From NCBI GenBank assembly GCA_946221495.1, contig CAMIFA010000201.1:1-7923 (forward strand): 7,923 bases of DNA, written 5' to 3'. Source of the stretch: an uncultured cyanobacterium. GTDB lineage: Bacteria; Cyanobacteriota; Cyanobacteriia; Cyanobacteriales; Chroococcidiopsidaceae. The translations under genes were made by a program, and so were the position numbers. The notes under the pieces were generated by a model, which was given only the letters and a program-made list of their open reading frames with translations, made no database searches and was not told the origin of the DNA. Shown here piece after piece: positions 1 to 4,662 of the stretch. The stretch's first letter is position 1; each line of letters starts with the position of its first letter.

Positions 1-53
1 AGGATGTCGAACCATCCTCTTTCTGTGCCTGCACGTCCAACTGCGATTGTCAT
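1..53 (-). CDS. psbD: Photosystem II D2 protein, N-terminal fragment (gene runs off the left edge)
   Basis: The minus strand from the ATG at 53-51 reads MTIAVGRAGTERGWFDI and then runs out of the window. The D2 reaction-centre protein of photosystem II starts MTIAVGRA in cyanobacteria, followed by a few variable residues and then RGWFD, so the match is specific although only 17 codons are visible. D2 pairs with D1 in the thylakoid membrane and binds the reaction-centre chlorophylls, pheophytin and the QA quinone; none of those binding segments is inside the window. A Shine-Dalgarno GGAG (plus-strand CTCC at 64-67) lies 10 bases before the ATG, which supports this start. The gene diverges from the UPF0367/ABC unit. 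Whether it is the psbDC-operon copy or a second monocistronic copy cannot be told from here. Confidence 0.87.
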   Translation of the reverse strand, partial: MTIAVGRAGTERGWFDI

Positions 54-141
54 TACAGTAGAACTCCAAAATTTTATAATTACGGGAATTGAATCAACTA
101 CCTGGTTGAGCTATTTTAATGCCAACTACAGACAGCTAGTA

Positions 142-154
142 TGGTTGTCAACCA
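142..154. promoter_or_regulatory. 13-base palindrome in the psbD leader
   Basis: TGGTTGTCAACCA is a perfect inverted repeat around a central T. It lies between the candidate psbD start site and the psbD ATG, so it would be in the transcribed leader. A second, weaker inverted repeat with the same core (TCAAC at 94-98, GTTGA at 105-109) lies closer to the start codon. The pair could be small leader hairpins or a protein-binding site; no known operator was recognised. Confidence 0.3.
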
Positions 155-184
155 AGTTTACGATTCTTTACTCATTCTAATCAT

Positions 185-214
185 ATTATGACCAACTAAC
201 TCATTTTTGGTCAA
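185..214 (-). promoter_or_regulatory. Candidate sigma-70-type promoter for psbD
   Basis: On the minus strand a TTGACC -35 element (plus GGTCAA, 209-214) is followed after 18 bases by a CATAAT -10 element (plus ATTATG, 185-190). Both boxes match the consensus at five of six positions. Transcription would start near 178 and give psbD a leader of about 125 bases. The -10 sits inside the small palindrome TCATATTATGA (181-191). Assigned by eye; no start site is known here. Confidence 0.45.
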
Positions 215-370
215 TCTATTTGCATAAATTTAAGATTGAGCCCATTTTGTCTAGCTAAACTTATGTGATACTTCCCTGTACAACTTCTACAGCAGGCGAA
301 AAATCAGGTTATGCCCGAATCGGCGGCTGGCTGACGTTAAAATGAGATTTAAAGTTAAATTGCTTAACCA

Positions 371-634
371 ATGTTTACTATTGACTTGACTTTGAAGAAT
401 ACGCCCTTTCCGCTCCAAGTGCAACGGAAGTCAGAAGAAGGAGCCTCTGCTGTATATCAGCAAATCCTAGAAGCGATGCGTTCAGGTAGTTCTGACATTT
501 TGGAACTAACGTGCGATGACAAAACTGAGAAAAAAGTTGCGATCCGCGCAAGTGAAATTGCCGGAGTGCAGATGTCTCAGAAAGCTGGTACAGGTGCAGG
601 CAGACCTCCAGGCTTCTTTGCGTTATCCGAATGA
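371..634 (+). CDS. UPF0367 family protein
   Basis: This 87-residue protein matches the UPF0367 family as I remember it: an opening of the form FTIDLTLKNTP, a middle EAMRSGSSDILELTC, and a close of the form GRPPGFFAL. Length and ends agree with a complete member. The family is known to me only as a conserved protein of uncharacterised function in cyanobacteria, and the sequence shows no catalytic motif, signal peptide or membrane span. The start has no clear Shine-Dalgarno, which is common in cyanobacteria. Its stop overlaps the start of the ABC ATPase in an ATGA at 631-634, so the two are almost certainly co-transcribed and translationally coupled. That suggests, but does not prove, a shared role. 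Confidence 0.85.
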   Translation: MFTIDLTLKNTPFPLQVQRKSEEGASAVYQQILEAMRSGSSDILELTCDDKTEKKVAIRASEIAGVQMSQKAGTGAGRPPGFFALSE

Positions 635-1323
635 ACCAAATTGTGCAAATGACCCCTCTTGGCGTTCAGGTACAGGATTTATACTTCAGTTGGGCTAAAG
701 GAGAGGAGGTTTTAACATCCTGTAATCTAGAAGTGCCTAAAGGTGAATTTTGGATGCTTTTGGGCAGTAACGGTAGTGGAAAATCTACACTACTAAAATT
801 ACTAGCAGGATTGTTGACTCCTAAATCTGGTCAACTTCGGACTTTACATCCGGTTGGCTTTGTCTTCCAAAATCCCGACCATCAGCTGGTAATGCCAACT
901 GTTGGTGCTGATGTAGCCTTTGGACTAGTGGAGGAAAATCTATCGCCAAGCCAGGTACGCCAGCGAGTGTCTGAGGCTCTTTGTGCAGTGAATTTGCAAG
1001 AACTGCAACGACGACCTATTTATGCCTTAAGTGGGGGTCAGAAACAGCGAGTAGCGATCGCGGGGGCGTTGGCGCGTCAGTGCGAAGTTTTACTGTTAGA
1101 CGAACCTACAGCTCTACTTGATCCTGATAGTCAGCTAGAATTAGTAGCTCAAGTGAGACGTTTAGTTAAAAGTCGGGGTCTAACAGCGCTTTGGGTAACA
1201 CATCGATTGGATGAGTTGAACTACTGTGATGGTGCTTTCTTGCTAGAACGCGGCTATGTAGTAGAGCAAGGAGATCCAAAACGCCTTAAGCAATTGATGA
1301 AAATTGAAGATGTAGCATCTTAA
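631..1323 (+). CDS. ABC transporter ATP-binding protein, CbiO/ECF-like
   Basis: This is a 230-residue single-domain ABC ATPase. Visible motifs are Walker A GSNGSGKST (residues 45-53), Q-loop Gln80 in the segment FVFQNPDHQLV, signature LSGGQ (133-137), Walker B VLLLDEP (153-159) with catalytic Glu158, D-loop LLD (162-164) and switch His191. The FQNPDHQ-type Q-loop is typical of ATPases of the cobalt/ECF group (CbiO-like). No membrane partner is encoded next to it, so substrate and partner are unknown; the only linked gene is the UPF0367 gene whose stop it overlaps. Met1 is chosen because of that ATGA overlap; Met7 is a possible alternative start. Plant plastids have similar stand-alone CbiO-like ATPases linked to metal homeostasis, which makes metal handling a guess only. 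Confidence 0.92.
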   Translation: MNQIVQMTPLGVQVQDLYFSWAKGEEVLTSCNLEVPKGEFWMLLGSNGSGKSTLLKLLAGLLTPKSGQLRTLHPVGFVFQNPDHQLVMPTVGADVAFGLVEENLSPSQVRQRVSEALCAVNLQELQRRPIYALSGGQKQRVAIAGALARQCEVLLLDEPTALLDPDSQLELVAQVRRLVKSRGLTALWVTHRLDELNYCDGAFLLERGYVVEQGDPKRLKQLMKIEDVAS

Positions 1324-1357
1324 GCAGACAACAGCAAAAGGCAAGGACATCCGATGC

Positions 1358-1387
1358 TTTGTACTTTCATTAATAGGTAAGTACAAA
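1358..1387. repeat. Inverted repeat TTTGTACTT / AAGTACAAA
   Basis: Perfect 9-base arms at 1358-1366 and 1379-1387 are separated by 12 AT-rich bases. The repeat starts 35 bases after the ABC ATPase stop and is distinct from the terminator further on. The loop is long for a terminator and no T-run follows, so it could be an operator or an mRNA 3' stem; the function is unknown. Confidence 0.4.
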
Positions 1388-1444
1388 TAGTCAGAAATGC
1401 TTTAACCACGCTTCGCTGCTGGCAACATCTTTAATTTAAAACTG

Positions 1445-1484
1445 CAACAGCATCAACTTTGGCGTTGGTGCTGTTGATATTTTT
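1445..1484 (+). terminator. Intrinsic terminator of the UPF0367-ABC unit
   Basis: A 13-base-pair stem (arms 1445-1457 and 1464-1476, with one G-T wobble) closes a six-base loop TTTGGC and is followed by ATATTTTT, giving a run of five T at 1480-1484. This is a textbook rho-independent terminator shape on the plus strand. It lies about 120 bases after the ABC ATPase stop, so the transcript has a fairly long 3' end. Confidence 0.75.
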
Positions 1485-1568
1485 GCTCTAAGTGTTATGG
1501 CAGATACTTTGATGAATATTAATGTTATGAATAATTAATGCTAACTTTAGAAAAATTAACTCTAAATT

Positions 1569-2126
1569 ATGTCCAGTCCCCTACCCGAAGCAGTTTTGCT
1601 AGTAGACGGCTATAACATTATCGGCGCTTGGCCTTGCCTGAAAAAAACCCGCGATCGCACTGGACTACAAGCAGCTCGGGGACAGCTAATTGAAGAATTG
1701 ATAAATTACAGTGCATTTAAAGGTTTTGAGATCCAAATTGTCTTTGATGCCCACTATCAAAATAGCTGTAGTAATCAAGAAGTTATTAATCAATATCTAT
1801 CGGTTCATTACACAGATTTTGGGCAAACAGCAGACACCTATATAGAAAAAGCCTGTGCCTCTTTTCGCCCTTATATAAAACAATCCCACCTTTGTCGGCT
1901 GATTGTCGCCACGTCAGATCGGACACAGCAATTAATGGTAGTCGGATACGGTGCTGAATGGATGTCAGCTTTGCAACTGTATTATGAAGTGCAAGCCACA
2001 ACTGTCCGGACGCGACACCAGCAAAAACAACACAAACAGTCTTCTAGTAGATTTTTAGCCAATTCCATAGATGCCAAGGCGCGGCAGCGTTTAGCTGAAC
2101 TCCGAATGGGATTGAAGGATTTATAA
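1569..2126 (+). CDS. NYN domain ribonuclease, YacP/Rae1 family
   Basis: The 185-residue protein is a NYN (PIN-like) nuclease of the DUF901/YacP type. It opens with the hallmark LLVDGYNIIG (Asp13 and Asn16), continues with IVFDAH (Asp60), then TADTYIEKA (Asp89, Glu93) and ends the fold with VATSDRTQQ (Asp117). This set of acidic residues forms the metal site in the family. The Bacillus member Rae1 cuts mRNA on the ribosome, so a role in RNA decay or processing is likely; the substrate here is unknown. The C-terminus (about 150-185) is basic and Gln/Lys/Arg-rich, suited to RNA or ribosome contact. It stands alone between the terminator and the tRNA, with its own promoter probably in the AT-rich stretch 1490-1560. 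It contains a HIP1 site at 1651, consistent with resident chromosome. Confidence 0.88.
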   Translation: MSSPLPEAVLLVDGYNIIGAWPCLKKTRDRTGLQAARGQLIEELINYSAFKGFEIQIVFDAHYQNSCSNQEVINQYLSVHYTDFGQTADTYIEKACASFRPYIKQSHLCRLIVATSDRTQQLMVVGYGAEWMSALQLYYEVQATTVRTRHQQKQHKQSSSRFLANSIDAKARQRLAELRMGLKDL

Positions 2127-2218
2127 GTATTACAAACAAGCTTTAGTGACGGGAACCAAGTGTAAAGGTTTTACATTGCAGCTAATCAAACAAATTTGCA
2201 GAAAATTTACCAAGGTGC

Positions 2219-2248
2219 TTGCCAAATGGTATGCGTTACCGCTAACAT
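2219..2248 (+). promoter_or_regulatory. Candidate tRNA-Asn promoter
   Basis: TTGCCA at 2219-2224 and TAACAT at 2243-2248, spaced by 18 bases, lie 13 bases before the mature tRNA 5' end, so transcription would begin only a few bases upstream of it. Boxes match the consensus moderately; assigned by eye. Confidence 0.35.
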
Positions 2249-2260
2249 AAGAATTCACAA

Positions 2261-2332
2261 TCCTCAGTAGCTCAGTGGTAGAGCGATCGGCTGTTAACCG
2301 ATTGGTCGCAAGTTCGAATCTTGCCTGGGGAG
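2261..2332 (+). tRNA. tRNA-Asn (anticodon GUU)
   Basis: The full cloverleaf can be folded by hand. The acceptor stem is TCCTCAG (2261-2267) with CTGGGGA (2325-2331), including one G-T pair. The D stem is GCTC with GAGC. The anticodon stem is ATCGG with CCGAT, around the loop CTGTTAA whose positions 34-36 are GTT (2293-2295). The T stem is GCAAG with CTTGC, around TTCGAAT. The discriminator is G at 2332 and the CCA end is not encoded. It decodes AAC and AAU. The recombinase gene downstream reads away from the 3' end of this tRNA, which makes the tRNA a likely integration target. Confidence 0.97.
2296..2332 (+). other. Presumed attachment site in the tRNA-Asn 3' half
   Basis: Tyrosine recombinases next to a tRNA commonly recombine in the tRNA's anticodon-to-3'-end part, leaving an intact tRNA at the integrase end. 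Here the tRNA is intact and the recombinase start lies 123 bases after its end. No second copy of this segment was found in the window, so exact limits and the other end of any element are unknown. This rests on gene arrangement, not on a seen repeat. Confidence 0.35.
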
Positions 2333-2369
2333 TTTTAAAAAGCCTGTCAATTAAGGCATCCAAAGATAA

Positions 2370-2403
2370 ATTCCCCAAGTGTATTAGTTGACACTTGGGG
2401 GAT
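2370..2403. repeat. Strong hairpin between the tRNA and the recombinase
   Basis: CCCCAAGTGT (2373-2382) and ACACTTGGGG (2391-2400) are perfect 10-base arms around an eight-base loop. The stem can extend to 13 pairs (2370-2382 with 2391-2403), including one wobble. No T-run follows on the plus strand; on the minus strand the flank is only loosely T-rich. It could end or process the tRNA transcript. Its right arm begins inside the -35 box of the candidate recombinase promoter, so it may instead be a regulatory or recombinase-binding palindrome. Confidence 0.55.
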
Positions 2404-2414
2404 ACTTGTACAAT
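2388..2414 (+). promoter_or_regulatory. Candidate recombinase promoter
   Basis: A perfect TTGACA at 2388-2393 is followed after 15 bases by TACAAT (five of six -10 positions) at 2409-2414. The spacer is shorter than the usual 17. A second TACAAT occurs at 2420-2425 but is too far from the -35. The -10 overlaps the first TTGTACAA palindrome, so a factor bound there would block initiation. Confidence 0.45.
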
Positions 2415-2455
2415 ACTTGTACAATTACCACTAGACAGGACGGCTAATTGTACAA
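2404..2455. promoter_or_regulatory. Array of three TTGTACAA palindromes upstream of the recombinase
   Basis: TTGTACAA occurs at 2406-2413, 2417-2424 and 2448-2455. The first two are part of an exact tandem duplication of the 11-mer ACTTGTACAAT (2404-2414 and 2415-2425), which puts them one helical turn apart on the same DNA face. The third ends directly at the recombinase ATG. The first covers the candidate -10 box. The pattern suggests an operator array or arm-type recombinase sites; the binding protein is unknown. Confidence 0.5.
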
Positions 2456-3613
2456 ATGGCTCAACAAGTATTTTTAGGTAAAGAGCGAGTAGGACGCATT
2501 ACGGTTGAACGCTACCAAGATAAATACATTCGCTTGCGTTGGACATTTAAAGGGAAGACTTACTCCCTCAACATCGGTACTGACTCTAGAGATGCAATCA
2601 AAGCGGCTAGAGCCAAGGCTCAATTAATTGATAGTGACATTACCTTTGATCGCTTTGACTTTAGCTTAGAGAAGTACGGCAAGAATAAGCCAACAGTTTT
2701 AGAAGTTGTACAACCTGTACAACAAATTAGCTTGCGACAACTGTGGGACAAGTTCTTAGCTGACAAGTTACCCAATGTCAAAGCTAAAACGCAACGGGAA
2801 TACATTGCCTTTACTAAGCTTTTAGACAAGCTAGGTAATGATGCTAGCTATAACGCTTTAGAAACCAAGAATTCTTTATTAGCAATTACAACCTCTGATC
2901 AAACTAGACGGATGCTGCTTTATTTATCCGCTTGCTGTAACTGGGGAGTAAAGCACAAATTAATTACAGATAATTCTTATAAAAGTTTGTCTACTGATAT
3001 TCCTAGAATTTCATCAACCAATCATCAACCAGATGCTTTTAGTGAAGACCAGATAGAAGAAGTGATAGAAGCTTTCAGAACAGATAAACGAAGCGGTATT
3101 AATTACAGTTACTATGCTTCCCTAGTAGAATTCTGGTTTAAAACGGGATGCCGTCCTTCAGAAGCTATTGGTTTGACTTGGGGTAACGTTGCTACTAATT
3201 GTTCTAATGTTACTTTCTGTGGTTCATATCAAGTTATTAACGGTAAACATCACTGGTCATCTGGCTCTAAGAATAATAAAACTAGAACAATTGCAGTAAG
3301 TAAGAAAGTACAGCAGCTATTATTAGCAATTAAACCTAAAACACCTGATAAAGATGCTTTAGTGTTCCCGTCTCCTGTTGATGGCAAGCCGATTAACTAT
3401 GACAACTTCACCCGTCGTGCTTGGAATGCTGTAGTTGATAAAATCAAGCCTAATACAACCCCTTATAACTGTAGGGATACTTTCATAACACTTCAGTTAC
3501 TTAAAGGTGTTCCTAGTGCTGTGATTGCTAAATGGTGCGATACCTCGACGGGAATGATTGACAAGAACTATGCCGACAAGCTTAAACTTAGTCAGCTTAG
3601 ACCGATGGACTAA
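2456..3613 (+). CDS. Tyrosine recombinase (phage-type integrase)
   Basis: The 385-residue protein has an N-terminal arm-binding region (about 8-60, rich in basic and beta-strand residues, similar in style to DUF3596), a SAM-like core-binding domain (about 91-185) and a C-terminal catalytic domain (about 193-375). The catalytic set is Arg233 in TGCRPSEAIGL, probable Lys275, Arg340 in the segment YNCRDTFIT, and nucleophile Tyr372 in DKNYAD. The usual HxxRH box reads YxxRD here, and the later His/Trp position before the Tyr is likely Thr363, or Trp360 in another alignment. It probably integrates and excises a mobile element at the adjacent tRNA-Asn. The ATG at 2456 follows a TTGTACAA directly, with only a distant GGA at 2438-2440 as ribosome site. 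It has no HIP1 octamer, unlike most neighbours. The frame is full length, so activity is possible. Confidence 0.93.
   Translation: MAQQVFLGKERVGRITVERYQDKYIRLRWTFKGKTYSLNIGTDSRDAIKAARAKAQLIDSDITFDRFDFSLEKYGKNKPTVLEVVQPVQQISLRQLWDKFLADKLPNVKAKTQREYIAFTKLLDKLGNDASYNALETKNSLLAITTSDQTRRMLLYLSACCNWGVKHKLITDNSYKSLSTDIPRISSTNHQPDAFSEDQIEEVIEAFRTDKRSGINYSYYASLVEFWFKTGCRPSEAIGLTWGNVATNCSNVTFCGSYQVINGKHHWSSGSKNNKTRTIAVSKKVQQLLLAIKPKTPDKDALVFPSPVDGKPINYDNFTRRAWNAVVDKIKPNTTPYNCRDTFITLQLLKGVPSAVIAKWCDTSTGMIDKNYADKLKLSQLRPMD
2706..2722. repeat. TTGTACAA and CTGTACAA pair inside the recombinase gene
   Basis: TTGTACAA at 2706-2713 and CTGTACAA at 2715-2722 repeat the upstream operator-like sequence with a 9-base period. 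They encode the linker residues Val-Val-Gln-Pro-Val-Gln-Gln (84-90) between the arm-binding and core-binding domains, where protein constraint should be weak. Confidence 0.4.
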
Positions 3614-3629
3614 ATTAAAGATCCAGAGT

Positions 3630-3648
3630 AAAAGTGCGATCGCCTTTA
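3630..3648. repeat. HIP1 octamer in a small palindrome between convergent genes
   Basis: GCGATCGC at 3636-3643 is flanked by TAAAG (3630-3634) and CTTTA (3644-3648), giving a near-perfect palindrome with one extra T at 3635. It ends on the SDR stop codon (3646-3648). It may be a chance extension of a HIP1 site or a weak two-way terminator between the recombinase and the SDR. Confidence 0.35.
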
Positions 3649-4419
3649 ACCTTTGAGCAGCGACTCCGTGCCATCAATCCAAATTTCTGTACCGCTAATA
3701 TGACTAGAAGCATCTGAGGCAAGAAATAGCACCAACTGTGCCACCTGCTCCGATGTTCCCGACTTGCCATCAGTTAAGGGAATTTTGCCTTCAGGAAATT
3801 CAACTCGTTCACGAATCTGCTCTAAATTTCGTTGCTCAGTGTTCTCACTAATATCCGTCTCAATTGCCCCTGGACAAATAACATTGACACGGATGCGATG
3901 CTTGGCAAGTTCTAGAGCAATCATTTTTGTAAAAGCAACTTGAGCCGCCTTAGAGCAGGAATAAGCGGTTGCACCAGTATTGCTAAAAATCCGCGTACCA
4001 TTAACCGATGAGGTGACAATCACCGAACCGCCTTGCTTTTTGAGGTAAGGTACAGCATACTTAACCGTTAAGAAAGTGCCTTTAAGATTGATATTTAACG
4101 TTTTGTCCCAGTCTTCGGGGGTAAGCTCTTCTAAGGAAGCCCAAACACCGTTAATGCCAGCGTTAGCAAATACAATATCGAGCCGTCCCCAACGCTCTAT
4201 AATCTGCTCAGTTGCTTGTTGCATCTGTTGGGGTTGGGAAATATCGGCAACTACTGGCATCGCTTCGCCTGGAATTTGGGCAACGGTTTCTTTAAGTTCG
4301 TCTTCTGTACGTCCGAGTGCCGCAACTTTAGCACCTGCTTGCGCTAGTAATTGTGCTGCTGCCTTACCAATACCAGAACCCGCACCCGTTACTAAAGCTA
4401 CTTTATCTGTTAGTTGCAT
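3646..4419 (-). CDS. Short-chain dehydrogenase/reductase (classical SDR)
   Basis: The 257-residue protein is a complete classical SDR. It shows the cofactor motif TGAGSGIG (residues 11-18), Arg37 after the second strand (favours NADP(H) by family rule), Asp59 in VADI, NAG (86-88), Asn111, Ser138 in TSSVNG, the catalytic YSCSK (Tyr153, Lys157), PG at 183-184 and the C-terminal SGTEIWIDG. It carries out an NAD(P)-dependent alcohol/carbonyl conversion in the cytoplasm; sequence alone does not give the substrate. A ribosome site AAGGA lies about 12 bases before the ATG. It diverges from the CdaR-like regulator across a shared 243-base region, which makes it a candidate target of that regulator. 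It converges with the recombinase, 32 bases apart. Confidence 0.93.
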   Translation of the reverse strand: MQLTDKVALVTGAGSGIGKAAAQLLAQAGAKVAALGRTEDELKETVAQIPGEAMPVVADISQPQQMQQATEQIIERWGRLDIVFANAGINGVWASLEELTPEDWDKTLNINLKGTFLTVKYAVPYLKKQGGSVIVTSSVNGTRIFSNTGATAYSCSKAAQVAFTKMIALELAKHRIRVNVICPGAIETDISENTEQRNLEQIRERVEFPEGKIPLTDGKSGTSEQVAQLVLFLASDASSHISGTEIWIDGTESLLKG

Positions 4420-4570
4420 ATCTGTTTTAATCCTTGCTTGCAGTTACCAGACAAGGACATACCACAAAGTTAATTAATTAGTCATACTTCTATTTGCTGA
4501 ATAATGCTGGAAGAAGCAGTATAGGCTTATTTGTGTCAAGGAATTGTGTAGGAACTAAATTAACAATCTA

Positions 4571-4598
4571 CCTTTTAAGGGATGACTGCTTAAAAAGG
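4571..4598. promoter_or_regulatory. Inverted repeat in the SDR/regulator divergent region
   Basis: CCTTTTAAG (4571-4579) and CTTAAAAAGG (4589-4598) can pair with one bulged A, separated by nine bases. It lies 65 bases before the regulator start in the 243-base region 4420-4662, where both promoters must be. A TATACT on the minus strand (plus 4518-4523) is a possible SDR -10 without a clear -35. The inverted repeat is a candidate regulator site, not recognised from any known family. Confidence 0.3.
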
Positions 4599-4662
4599 GT
4601 CTTAAATACTGCTTTAGTTACGATTCTTAATCAAGAGGGGTAGAAATTGAGGATAAGTTGCA

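Larger units (their letters stand above)
54..370. other. Divergent intergenic region between psbD and the UPF0367 gene
   Basis: These 317 bases contain no convincing reading frame. The left part holds the psbD ribosome-binding site, leader palindromes and candidate promoter, all on the minus strand. The right part (about 240-370) must hold the promoter of the UPF0367/ABC unit, but no box pair with good spacing stands out. A TAAAAT at 338-343 is a possible -10 without a recognisable -35. No Shine-Dalgarno precedes the ATG at 371. I found no tRNA-like or riboswitch-like fold by eye. Confidence 0.6.

Noticed and set aside
75..80. TATAAT on the plus strand
   Set aside because: It has no -35 partner at a sensible distance, lies almost 300 bases before the next plus-strand gene, and is beside the psbD ribosome-binding site. 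It is probably just AT-rich leader.
2130..2378. Minus-strand 82-codon open frame across the tRNA
   Set aside because: It contains the segment PQARFELATNRLTADRS, the familiar false translation of a tRNA gene read backwards. The tRNA explains the sequence.
2404..2425. Cyanobacterial LexA box (GTAC, 4 bases, GTWC) for the TTGTACAA pair
   Set aside because: The two GTAC cores are separated by seven bases here and by five at 2706-2722, not by four as in the LexA consensus I know.
3614..3645. Right attachment site immediately after the recombinase
   Set aside because: The 32 bases show no match to the tRNA-Asn 3' end; only a HIP1-centred palindrome is present.
4076..4477. Plus-strand 133-codon frame opposite the SDR
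   Set aside because: It is a low-complexity Ser/Ala/Pro-rich shadow of the SDR's complementary strand, with no recognisable domain.
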